64,000 bases of DNA, from the NCBI RefSeq assembly GCF_000409775.1, contig NZ_KE332377.1, positions 496,001 through 560,000 of the forward strand. Reading direction: 5' to 3'. Each line of letters begins with the position of its first letter. Positions within the stretch are counted from its first letter, which is position 1. This DNA is from Litchfieldella anticariensis FP35 = DSM 16096. Lineage in GTDB: Bacteria; Pseudomonadota; Gammaproteobacteria; Pseudomonadales; Halomonadaceae. Positions 43,373 to 51,313 of the stretch are shown here, piece by piece. The position numbers were made by a program, and so were the translations under genes. The notes below the pieces were generated by a model, which was not told where the DNA came from, searched no databases, and saw nothing but the letters and a program-made list of their open reading frames with translations.

Positions 43373-44575
43373 ATGTCTGCCATACCCAAATCTGCTTCCT
43401 TGCTGGCCCCATCGCTGCAGCTTCTGGTCCTGCTCTCCCGACTGAAGCTTTCTGACACGCAGGAAAAGGCCGCTCTGACCCTTTGCCAGCGGATTGATGA
43501 CTGGTCGCAGGTCTCCCACCAGGCTCAGCAGCGTTTTGTACTGCCGCTGGTATATCGACATTTGCGTCGGCTTGCTCCTGAGACCCTTTCACCACTGCAG
43601 TTGGATACCATGAAGCACCAGTGTATGGCTGCGGTTCAGCACAACATGTTGGTGATTACTGCGCAGCGAAAGCTGGTCAGGGATCTGTTGCTTCCCTTGG
43701 ACATTCGCCATCTGTTCTTCAAGGGACCAGCCTTGGCGGCGCGCTACTATGACGAACCGGCGATGCGCTTTTCACGCGATATCGACGTCTTGGTGCCTCG
43801 TAATCGAATGGTCGAGTTGCTCGAAGTCGCCTTGGACCGTGGATATATCCCGCATGATCCGAAGCAGCCACAAACGGATCGTACCAGTCTGGTTTTTCTG
43901 GCTCGCGTACAAGGGGTCATAACTCTGCTAACTCCCCAGGGGGTCGCGATTGAATTTCATCAGCGTATAGACAATACCGGTACGATCTACGATACGAGCG
44001 AGCTGCTCTCCAGTGCTGAGCCGATGAGGCTAGGGGATGCCGAGATATCCGTCATGCCAACGGCGGAGCTATTCGTCTATATCTGCCTGCACCATACCAA
44101 GCACTTCTGGTCGCACCTGCACTGGTTGGTGGACCTCGATGCCATTCAGCGTCACCCAACGTTCGATCTGGATACGGTGCGCGCCTATGCCGCGCGGCGA
44201 AACCTGACGGCGACTGTTGAGGCATGCCTGGATTTCTATCGGGCAATGTCGGCTCCCGAGCCATGGCGGTACCAGCCGAACTCCGAGCATGGTGGTGAAC
44301 TGCTCGTGGCGAGTCTGGCGGCGCTCAAAGGAGGGCTGGCGAAGGAGCTGGAAATGCACAAGAAAAAGGCCACCCCGGACTTCTCCTTTGCCTGGCAGGC
44401 CAGAACTACCCATTGGCTGCGATGGCAGGTGCTGGGCTGGCTTCGGCTATTTCGTCCCAGCTATGCCGATTACAAGAGCTGGCCGCTGCCACCGCGCTGG
44501 CAATGGCTCTATCGTGTCACTCGACCATTCCGGGAGCTAATCGCGCGAGTGACTCCCGGTTCCACCGCTAAATGA
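43373..44575 (+). CDS. Nucleotidyltransferase family protein (lasso tailoring candidate)
   Basis: A 400-residue protein of the uncharacterised nucleotidyltransferase (NTP_transf_5-like) group. RHLFFKGPALAARYYDEPAMRFSRDIDVLV (about residues 112-141) has the conserved K-G...Y and the D-I-D metal-binding pair of the polymerase-beta fold. HHTKHFWSHLHWLVDLDAI (about 235-253) is the second family motif. Related genes in Firmicutes lasso clusters sit with HprK-like kinases; in the pseudomycoidin pathway such a protein modifies the phosphorylated C-terminus. The presence of both gene types here suggests a phosphorylated and further modified tail. AAAGGA ten bases upstream supports the ATG at 43373. 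Confidence 0.82.
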   Translation: MSAIPKSASLLAPSLQLLVLLSRLKLSDTQEKAALTLCQRIDDWSQVSHQAQQRFVLPLVYRHLRRLAPETLSPLQLDTMKHQCMAAVQHNMLVITAQRKLVRDLLLPLDIRHLFFKGPALAARYYDEPAMRFSRDIDVLVPRNRMVELLEVALDRGYIPHDPKQPQTDRTSLVFLARVQGVITLLTPQGVAIEFHQRIDNTGTIYDTSELLSSAEPMRLGDAEISVMPTAELFVYICLHHTKHFWSHLHWLVDLDAIQRHPTFDLDTVRAYAARRNLTATVEACLDFYRAMSAPEPWRYQPNSEHGGELLVASLAALKGGLAKELEMHKKKATPDFSFAWQARTTHWLRWQVLGWLRLFRPSYADYKSWPLPPRWQWLYRVTRPFRELIARVTPGSTAK

Positions 44576-44597
44576 CCTTCTTGTTATGTGAGCGTCT

Positions 44598-46418
44598 ATG
44601 AGCCGCGCCTATAAGATACTTGCCCCGCTGCATACCCTGCGTCGCATTCTACCACTGCTCTGGCAAAGCAGTCGCAAGTGGACGCTGTTGAGTACCGTGC
44701 TGATGGCATTGGAAGTGGCCTTCGGCCTGGCCGTGCTGTATTTGCTCAAACAGTTGGTGGATGTGGTCACCGAGCTACTCGGCAGCGATGCGGCTGCCGA
44801 AGGTGTAGGACCAGTATTATGGTACGTGGTCTTGACCGGAGGCTGTACGCTGGCTTTTCTGGCCTCTCGCGCCATGTCGAGTTTGGCGAGGGAGGCTCAG
44901 GGGCTGCTGGTAGCGGATTATATCGATCAGGAAATACATTCGCGCGCAGTACGCGCCGACTTGGCCTTCTACGAGAGTCCACGCTATTTCGACACCTTGC
45001 AACGGGCTAGACAGACGGGGAATCAGCGTCCGGTACAAGTCGTTGGAAACTTGATGATGTTGATCAAGAACAGCCTGATGCTGGCCGCCATCGTGGTACT
45101 GATTGTCACCATCAATTGGCTGTTGCTACCGGTGCTGTTGGTTGCCATCGTGCCGGCGCTGCTGGTTCGAATTCACTTCACCCGCTACCTCTACGAATGG
45201 CAGCGCCAGCGTACCCAGATGGAGCGACGCGCCAGCTATCTTGACTGGCTGATGACCTCCGATATCCATGCCAAGGAGCTGCGCCTCAACCAGTTGGGCG
45301 ATTACCTGCGCCAGAGTTATGCCGATCTACGGGGGTTAATCCGCGGCGAGCGCATGCGGATTACCCAGCGTCGGACACGAGTGGAGTTGGCCGTGGGGAG
45401 CATTGCCACGATTGCCTTCTTCAGTGCCCTAGCGTACCTGGCCTGGTTAACGGCGGAAGGGCGTAATAGCGTCGGCGATCTGGTGCTGTTCCTGCTGATC
45501 TTTCAGCGTGCCCAGTCCATGGGTCAGGAACTGGTTCAGGAGATCGCCAAGCTATACGAAGATCACCTATATGTAGGGCTGTTGTTCGAGTTTCTCGATA
45601 TTCGTCCGGCAATTGCCGAACCGGAACATCCAGTGCCGGTGCCGGCTCAGTCGCGGGAGGGCATTCGTTTCGAGCAGGTGGGGTTTCAATACCCTGGCAC
45701 CGACAAAATGGTATTGCGTAATATCGACTTGAGCATTCGCCCGGGTCAGATTGTCGCCTTGGTGGGCGCCAACGGATCCGGCAAGACATCGCTGATCAAA
45801 TTGCTCTGTCGGCTCTATGATCCGACGTCGGGTCGGATCACCCTGGATGGAGTGGATATTAGAGAGTACGGCCTGGAAGAGTATCGTCGAGTATTCAGCG
45901 TGATCTTCCAGGACTATGGGCGTTATGCGGCCACGGTGCGAGAGAATATCCGCTTCGGGGATATTCGCCAGCCTGTCGATACGCCATCGGTCGAGGAGGC
46001 CGCGATCAAGGCAGGTGCCGACCCGTTCATTCAGGGACTTACAGCTGGTTACGATACTCCTTTGACCCGCATGTTCGACGATGGTCAGGAGATCAGCATC
46101 GGTCAGTGGCAAAAAATCGCCTTGGCGCGGGCTTTCATGCATCGCTCCAACGTGATCATTCTCGACGAGCCGACCAGCGCCCTTGACCCCGGGGCAGAGT
46201 TCGAGCTGTTCGAAAACTTTCGCGAGCGTATCGACCATCGTGCCGCCCTGGTGATCAGTCACCGGCTGTCGACGGTACGCATGGCGGATTACATCTATGT
46301 GCTGGATCAGGGGGTGGTTTGTGAAGAGGGAACACATGAGGAACTGATACGACAACAAGGTATGTATTGCGACCTGTTCAGTCGACAAGCCTATCACTAT
46401 CGGAAGGTTGAGGTCTGA
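44598..46418 (+). CDS. ABC exporter with fused membrane and ATPase domains (lasso D type)
   Basis: A 606-residue half-transporter. Six membrane helices occupy about residues 25-320. The nucleotide-binding domain has Walker A GANGSGKTS (about 389-397), signature ISIGQWQKIALARAF in place of the usual LSGGQ (about 493-507), Walker B VIILDEPTSALDP (about 515-527) and the switch His in ISHRLST. There is no N-terminal C39 peptidase domain, consistent with a separate B2 protease. It should export the mature peptides and thereby also confer self-protection. It is coupled to the C2 cyclase by an ATG-TGA overlap. The substrate is inferred from position. Confidence 0.88.
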   Translation: MSRAYKILAPLHTLRRILPLLWQSSRKWTLLSTVLMALEVAFGLAVLYLLKQLVDVVTELLGSDAAAEGVGPVLWYVVLTGGCTLAFLASRAMSSLAREAQGLLVADYIDQEIHSRAVRADLAFYESPRYFDTLQRARQTGNQRPVQVVGNLMMLIKNSLMLAAIVVLIVTINWLLLPVLLVAIVPALLVRIHFTRYLYEWQRQRTQMERRASYLDWLMTSDIHAKELRLNQLGDYLRQSYADLRGLIRGERMRITQRRTRVELAVGSIATIAFFSALAYLAWLTAEGRNSVGDLVLFLLIFQRAQSMGQELVQEIAKLYEDHLYVGLLFEFLDIRPAIAEPEHPVPVPAQSREGIRFEQVGFQYPGTDKMVLRNIDLSIRPGQIVALVGANGSGKTSLIKLLCRLYDPTSGRITLDGVDIREYGLEEYRRVFSVIFQDYGRYAATVRENIRFGDIRQPVDTPSVEEAAIKAGADPFIQGLTAGYDTPLTRMFDDGQEISIGQWQKIALARAFMHRSNVIILDEPTSALDPGAEFELFENFRERIDHRAALVISHRLSTVRMADYIYVLDQGVVCEEGTHEELIRQQGMYCDLFSRQAYHYRKVEV

Positions 46419-48394
46419 TGAGCGGCCTGTGTGGCATCATCAAATTCGACGGCTCGCCCGTCGATCGCGCTGAAGTTGAGCGCATGGCCGCTAGAGCCGC
46501 CCATCGCGGGCCGCATGGCATTCATTATTACTACCAGGCTGGGGTTGGTTTGGCGTGTCTCTCGATGGACCCAACCAGTGACGGAACCGGTGCATGTCGC
46601 CCTGTGGTGGCAGGCGGTGAGAGGGTGGTGTTCGTCGCCGACGCACGCCTGGACAATCGCGATGAGTGCCAACAGTGGGGCTCACAAGCTGCCGTCATCT
46701 CCAGTGGAACATCACAAGATGGCGCGTTACCCATAGATGCTGAGTTGATGCTTGGTGCATTACTTGCTGATGGCGAACGTAGACCCGGGCGTCTGGTCGG
46801 TGATTATGCTTACGCACTATGGGATGCCGAGCGTCTCGAACTGCGCCTGTCGCGAGATGCAATGGGCATGCGCTCGCTCTACTACCGTGTTGAGCTTGGG
46901 CGTGTTTTGTTCGCGACCGAGGTCAAACAGATTCTGGCCGCAAACAATGCTCCGCGGCGTCTCAATGAGCAAGCAGTCGCTTGGCATCTCGCCGGCATGC
47001 AGACGCCTCCCGGTTGTGTATTTTATGAAGGTATTGAAGAGGTCAAACCTGGCGAGGAAGTGCTCATCAACATGCTAGGCCATGTTCGTCAACGTACTGT
47101 GTGGCACCCCGATCCTGACAAGCGAATTCGCTATCGTGATGAGCGTGAATATGCAGAGCACTTTCGCGAGTTGATCGTTGACGCCATGCGCTGCCGGCTA
47201 CGGGCACGGGGTCGAGTGGGTGTGAGCCTGAGCGGGGGGATGGATTCCGGCACGATCGCCACAGTTGCCGGTTGGCTGGTCGAGCGAGGGGAAAGTACCT
47301 CTAAAGTATGCGCCTACAGCTGGGCATTCAACGAGTTTTTCGGGTGCGATGAGCGCGAGAATAGCTACCGCATGGCAGACCGCTATGGCATTCCGATACA
47401 TGAAATACCCGCTGAGGAAACCAGACCCCTGGTTAATGATGCTGCTCATGAGCCTGATGAAGATGATCCTTTTATGATGATGTATCAAGCGTTTGTCTCC
47501 AGAGGCCTATCTACTGCAGCCGCTGATCGAATTACCGTCATGTTCTACGGTGACCGGGGTGACATGATCTGTGGTAATTTCTTGAGTGATATTCCTGGCA
47601 TGCTGAGTGCAGGGCTTATTTCCCAAGCATATCGTGAGTTATTGCTATTATCTCGCATTCATGGGCAATCAAGAATATCTAGCGTATCGCGTTACATTTT
47701 ACGCCCAACGATTGCTAGCGTTGTACCTCCACGGGTCATCAGCAAGTATCGTCGTAAAGTCCTGTGGTTGAGATTGCTTGCAGCGAGGAAAGACGATATT
47801 CATGCTCATCAGCTAAGAGCAGGACCTGGTGGTAGGGTCGGCATGCATGTGCGCAATAGTTTTCTGGATCGCGCGAAGTTACCGCTGCAAGATCCGATTT
47901 ATGCTGCGGCTGCGGTCTGGAAGCAAGCTGCGGTCCGGCAGCGCTATATTTGCATTTTCGCACCATTTCTTACACGTGGCTTGATTTATAATGAAAGGGA
48001 ATGTGCAAAATACGGGATTGAGTATAGTGACCCTTGGAGCGATCGTCGTATTGCTGAGTTTATCCTTGCTTGCCCCCAGCACTACGTAAACCGAGCTACT
48101 GAGCCTAAACGCATCGCGAGAAGGGCGATGCAAGGGATAATGCCTGACGATGCTATCAGGTCTGCTCGAAAGACATCTCCATCTCCTTTGTATGAAGAGG
48201 CGCTCCGTAACCAAGCTTACGCAAAGGTGATGCAGCTTATCACGAATAGTTGCTGTAAAGAGCGTGGTTATATTGATGAAGTTATGCTCCAAAAAAAATT
48301 CTCTGATTTTGTTCATGGTAAGACCCCTTACTTTGATATATGGTCAATTATTTCGCTTGAGAAGTGGTTGAAGAAATATTGGTGTCAGCTGTAG
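46418..48394 (+). CDS. Lasso-peptide-type macrolactam synthetase C2 (asparagine-synthetase-like)
   Basis: A 658-residue second cyclase starting MSGLCGIIKFDG, with Ser replacing the amidotransferase Cys2. ARLDNRDE (about residues 69-76) and LSRDAMGMRSLYY (about 145-157) mark the Ntn domain, and VSLSGGMDSGTIATVAG (about 268-284) the PP-loop. It is clearly homologous to, but divergent from, C1. It lies upstream of precursor A5, so it probably cyclises A5. The second half of the gene, from about 47450, is noticeably more AT-rich than the first half, suggesting recombination within or next to it. Confidence 0.87.
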   Translation: MSGLCGIIKFDGSPVDRAEVERMAARAAHRGPHGIHYYYQAGVGLACLSMDPTSDGTGACRPVVAGGERVVFVADARLDNRDECQQWGSQAAVISSGTSQDGALPIDAELMLGALLADGERRPGRLVGDYAYALWDAERLELRLSRDAMGMRSLYYRVELGRVLFATEVKQILAANNAPRRLNEQAVAWHLAGMQTPPGCVFYEGIEEVKPGEEVLINMLGHVRQRTVWHPDPDKRIRYRDEREYAEHFRELIVDAMRCRLRARGRVGVSLSGGMDSGTIATVAGWLVERGESTSKVCAYSWAFNEFFGCDERENSYRMADRYGIPIHEIPAEETRPLVNDAAHEPDEDDPFMMMYQAFVSRGLSTAAADRITVMFYGDRGDMICGNFLSDIPGMLSAGLISQAYRELLLLSRIHGQSRISSVSRYILRPTIASVVPPRVISKYRRKVLWLRLLAARKDDIHAHQLRAGPGGRVGMHVRNSFLDRAKLPLQDPIYAAAAVWKQAAVRQRYICIFAPFLTRGLIYNERECAKYGIEYSDPWSDRRIAEFILACPQHYVNRATEPKRIARRAMQGIMPDDAIRSARKTSPSPLYEEALRNQAYAKVMQLITNSCCKERGYIDEVMLQKKFSDFVHGKTPYFDIWSIISLEKWLKKYWCQL

Positions 48395-48760
48395 ATTTTT
48401 CTCATGAATATTGTGGTCGGCATTTTCTGATGCTGGGGTGAAGCAATAAAGGAAAGCCTGGAGAGGGAAATTGATGTTTTGAGCAATGATTGACACGCTT
48501 ATCCAGTCGCAATTCTCATTGTTATCGCATCACCTTTGGCATCTTCGTCTTGTTCGAGTCATACTATCCATGGGTTTGTTTTTCGCACTCGTGGTATTTC
48601 TGGGTATTGCTTTTCTAGTGCGTTGCTAGGTACTATATCCATGTTGATTTTTTCCTATAATGTAGCATAATTTTTAATGGTGGGCCGTGTTGAGTCAACT
48701 TTAAATGAGTTGACTTGACAGTGATGTTGCAGCTGCAGCACGAATGCTGAGGTGATCAAA
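48395..48760 (+). promoter_or_regulatory. Regulatory gap before precursor A5
   Basis: A 366-base AT-rich stretch without a gene. It contains TTGATT (48644-48649) and CATAAT (48666-48671) separated by 16 bases, a plausible sigma-70 promoter, with TATAAT at 48656 as an alternative -10. An inverted repeat follows at 48693-48715. GAGGTGAT seven bases ahead of the A5 ATG is a near-perfect ribosome-binding site. A5 therefore probably has its own promoter. The first 240 bases show nothing I can identify. Confidence 0.5.
48693..48715. promoter_or_regulatory. Operator-like inverted repeat before A5
   Basis: AGTCAACT, a seven-base spacer TTAAATG, and AGTTGACT form a perfect 8+8 dyad about 22 bases downstream of the predicted -10. 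Its size and place suit an operator for a dimeric repressor, or a 5'-UTR hairpin. No regulator gene is in the RiPP locus, so the protein that might bind is unknown. Confidence 0.45.
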
Positions 48761-48931
48761 ATGAAAATGGATAAGCAGCCCATCCGCAAGCCATATACTG
48801 CCCCACAGTGTAAGGCTTGGGGTAAAGTGTCAGATATCACAAAAGTAGGTTTTACCAACCCCGGTAACGATGTTAGAGGGGGTAGCATCAATCCACCAGG
48901 ACACGAAGATAATCCTGGGCTTGGCACTTGA
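48761..48931 (+). CDS. Divergent lasso-type RiPP precursor A5
   Basis: A 56-residue peptide (MKMDKQPIRKPY...). Tyr12, Pro15, Cys17, Gly21 and Thr27 match the spacing of the lasso leader motif Y-x2-P-x-L-x3-G-x5-T, with Cys at the Leu site. If Thr is -2, the core starts at Val29 and Asp37 is position 9. If the core starts at Gly30, Asp37 is position 8. The core reads VGFTNPGNDVRGGSINPPG, followed by HEDNPGLGT. It shares little with A1-A4 beyond the leader motif and ends in Thr rather than Ser. GAGGTGAT gives it a very strong ribosome-binding site. The phosphoribosyltransferase-RRE gene begins 13 bases after its stop. Confidence 0.85.
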   Translation: MKMDKQPIRKPYTAPQCKAWGKVSDITKVGFTNPGNDVRGGSINPPGHEDNPGLGT

Positions 48932-48944
48932 AATTATAGATTAA

Positions 48945-50183
48945 GTGGCTTTGCGATCCCTTCTTGATTCACTTGACGCCGCTTTGCTCATTGATGGGCA
49001 AGGCGGTGCTTTTGATTCCATTCTATCGCTGATGCGTCACGCTGATGAGCGTTTTGCCTTGATGTCATTGGCCAGAGCTATATCTACTAATCCTCTATGG
49101 ACGAAAATGGATTCTGCATGTTTAGTTGGCCGAGTTCATCCAGTTCTTCTGCTTGCTGCATTTGGTGACTTTAGTCGTGATGAGAGCGAACGATTGAAAG
49201 ACCTGTCCACCCTGCTTCATCGTTTTTCCTGTCGTCATCGATATATTGATTACTTCGCAGCCGAGGCTGCTGCCGAAAATTTGGCCAAAATGCTGATGAT
49301 GCGTTTTGGAAAAGAAGCACTTAGGCATTTCCGGTTCACAGCTATTCCCCGTGGTGGGTGGATTATTCTCGGCATGCTTTCGTATATTCTTAACCTGCGA
49401 CCTGAACAGCTGATAGCTGAAAGATCAGGGGGTGGTCCAGACTTCGAGGCGTTAGTGATAGTAGATGACTGCGCCTTGTCCGGTGTTCGCTTTCGACAAT
49501 TCTTGGGAAAAATTGACGATGCGAAAGTTATTTTTTGCCCATTGTTTGCACCTGCTGAGCTTTGTCGTGCCATCGAGGATGCGGAACCGAGAGTCGAAGC
49601 CTGTATCAGTGCGGAAAATTTGTATGATTTTGCTCCTGAACGACTCGGTGAAGGCTATTCCCAGTGGTGTGCTGCTCAGCGAGAGCGAAGGGGAAGTTAC
49701 GGCTACTGGGATGGCATCCCTGAGCATATTGCGTTTTCTTGGTGCGAGCCGCAAACGAAATACTGGAACACCGAAACCGAGCGATACGAGGCCAGCTGGA
49801 ATTTGGTACCGCCCCAGTTATGTCTCAAGCAACGCTGTTCTGCGGGAAACCCGGAACTGGCGGATGAAGGGGGGCTAGATGGGTTAACTTTAGTGGCTGA
49901 TGGCCCCGGCCCCCTGCGTGTTGCAGACCGTGTGTTGTGGACACAGATCGATTCGGCAATCGCGGTTGCGCGGATGCCGGAAGACGCGGCACGGACTACC
50001 CCGTGTTTTCGACTTGAGGGTACAGCGGCTGACATGTGGCGCTGTGTGCTTGAGCATGGAACTCTCGAAGGCGCAGAGTCGGCGCTTCTCCTGCGCTACG
50101 ACGTTGAGCCTGTAACGCTTCGGCATGATCTGGCCGCATTCGTCTCAGATCTTGAGAACAACGGCGTCTTGACGCGCCGTTAG
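48945..50183 (+). CDS. Phosphoribosyltransferase-RRE (PqqD-like) fusion protein
   Basis: A 412-residue protein. The middle part resembles a type I phosphoribosyltransferase: FTAIPRGGWIILGMLSYIL (about residues 129-147) and EALVIVDDCALSGVRFRQF (about 167-185), the latter being the PRPP-binding loop with paired Asp and S-G. The C-terminal about 90 residues (VLWTQIDSAIAVARMPEDAARTT, CFRLEGTAADMWRCVLE, then VTLRHDLAAFVSDLENNGVL) have the strand-helix pattern of a PqqD/RRE leader-binding domain. Placed directly after precursor A5, it may be a leader-guided enzyme modifying the peptide, or a recognition protein using the PRT fold as scaffold. The start is a GTG at 48945 with a weak ribosome-binding site. 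Confidence 0.72.
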   Translation: MALRSLLDSLDAALLIDGQGGAFDSILSLMRHADERFALMSLARAISTNPLWTKMDSACLVGRVHPVLLLAAFGDFSRDESERLKDLSTLLHRFSCRHRYIDYFAAEAAAENLAKMLMMRFGKEALRHFRFTAIPRGGWIILGMLSYILNLRPEQLIAERSGGGPDFEALVIVDDCALSGVRFRQFLGKIDDAKVIFCPLFAPAELCRAIEDAEPRVEACISAENLYDFAPERLGEGYSQWCAAQRERRGSYGYWDGIPEHIAFSWCEPQTKYWNTETERYEASWNLVPPQLCLKQRCSAGNPELADEGGLDGLTLVADGPGPLRVADRVLWTQIDSAIAVARMPEDAARTTPCFRLEGTAADMWRCVLEHGTLEGAESALLLRYDVEPVTLRHDLAAFVSDLENNGVLTRR

Positions 50184-50211
50184 CGCAAATCACATCCTCT
50201 GTGAGGAAGCC

Positions 50212-51285
50212 GTGGCGAGCATAAAACAACACCGATACTATATCTACGGTCTCTGCCTGGAAACCGATTACCGCTTCCGTACGCCCATGACCGTGGCGCC
50301 ACCCGAGACGAAGGCGGAGCTGCTCTTCTTCTGTGTGCCTGTCACCCATGGCTGCCACTTGCCGGCTGACGACTGCTTTTATCTGAGTCCGGACAAGAAC
50401 AGCCGAGGAGAAAGTCTGGTCCAGCTATATGCAACTCCGTCGGGCTATATCATGCGCTTTCCCCATGTGGCTGACTTTCTGTTGAGCCCGGGTGAGATCG
50501 TTTGCCAATTGTGTGACCCCAAGTTCGACTATATGGTTGAGATCTGTTTGCTGGGTCATGTCTTGTCCTACTATTTGGAGCTTTCCGGTGTAGCCGCCAT
50601 TCACGCCGGTGCGGTTGCCGTCGACGAGCGGGCAGTGCTGTTCGCCGCGGATCGTACTGGTGGCAAGAGCACGTTGGTTGCTTCGATGGTCAAGGCCGGC
50701 TTTCCGTTGCTCGCCGATGATATTGCGGCACTCGAAGAGCGAAGCGGAATGGTCGCATGCCGGCACGGGTTTCCGCAGTTGAAGCTCACCTCCGAACAGG
50801 CGCTGCGCTTTGCGGGACATGCCGATGGTTTTCCGCTGGTGCACCCGGCCTTCGATAAACTGAGTGTTCCCGCCCAACAGGTGGGGAAGGTTGCCGTAGC
50901 AGCGCTTCCAGTCGCTCGTGTCTATTTGCTGGAACGCCACGCATTCGACACCCGCGTCGATCATGATGTCGAGGTGCAGATAGAGTCAGTCGCTGCAGGG
51001 GAAGTGCTTATCCAGCTTGTTCGATACGCTTTCCTTGCAGAGGTCCTCGAAGGTCATGGGGGCCACGGATGCTTCTTTCGCGGCGATGGCAATGATCACA
51101 GTGCTGAAACGGGGGGCTTGCGCGCCAGTCGATTTCACCGGTTGGCCAGGATCACGCGGGGCGTGGCGGTGAAACGGCTGCGCTATCCTTCAGGGTACGA
51201 TCTGTTGCCGCAGGTTCACGCCGCCGTACTCGCTGACCTGAACTTGCCATCACACGTCATTGCAGCAGCCGCTATGGCGAGATGA
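50212..51285 (+). CDS. HprK-like kinase 2
   Basis: A 357-residue protein of the same general build as the kinase at 34871: an N-terminal beta-rich domain, then VAAIHAGAVAVDERAVLFAADRTGGKSTL with a P-loop near residues 145-153, and FPLLADDIAALEE (about 164-176) as the acidic strand. The first Gly of the Walker A motif (G-x4-GKST) is Ala here, while G-G-K-S-T is intact. It is likely to phosphorylate the C-terminal region of A5, which ends in Thr, or to share substrates with kinase 1. GAGGAA precedes the GTG start. It ends the RiPP locus and is convergent with the UDP-sugar dehydrogenase gene. Confidence 0.75.
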   Translation: MASIKQHRYYIYGLCLETDYRFRTPMTVAPPETKAELLFFCVPVTHGCHLPADDCFYLSPDKNSRGESLVQLYATPSGYIMRFPHVADFLLSPGEIVCQLCDPKFDYMVEICLLGHVLSYYLELSGVAAIHAGAVAVDERAVLFAADRTGGKSTLVASMVKAGFPLLADDIAALEERSGMVACRHGFPQLKLTSEQALRFAGHADGFPLVHPAFDKLSVPAQQVGKVAVAALPVARVYLLERHAFDTRVDHDVEVQIESVAAGEVLIQLVRYAFLAEVLEGHGGHGCFFRGDGNDHSAETGGLRASRFHRLARITRGVAVKRLRYPSGYDLLPQVHAAVLADLNLPSHVIAAAAMAR

Positions 51286-51313
51286 ACCCCGAACCTTCGT
51301 GACTCCTTCGTAA

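Noticed and set aside
48655-48661. TATAAT at 48656-48661 as the main -10 of A5
   Set aside because: No acceptable -35 hexamer at 16-18 bases upstream; the TTGATT/CATAAT pair fits better, though the choice stays uncertain.
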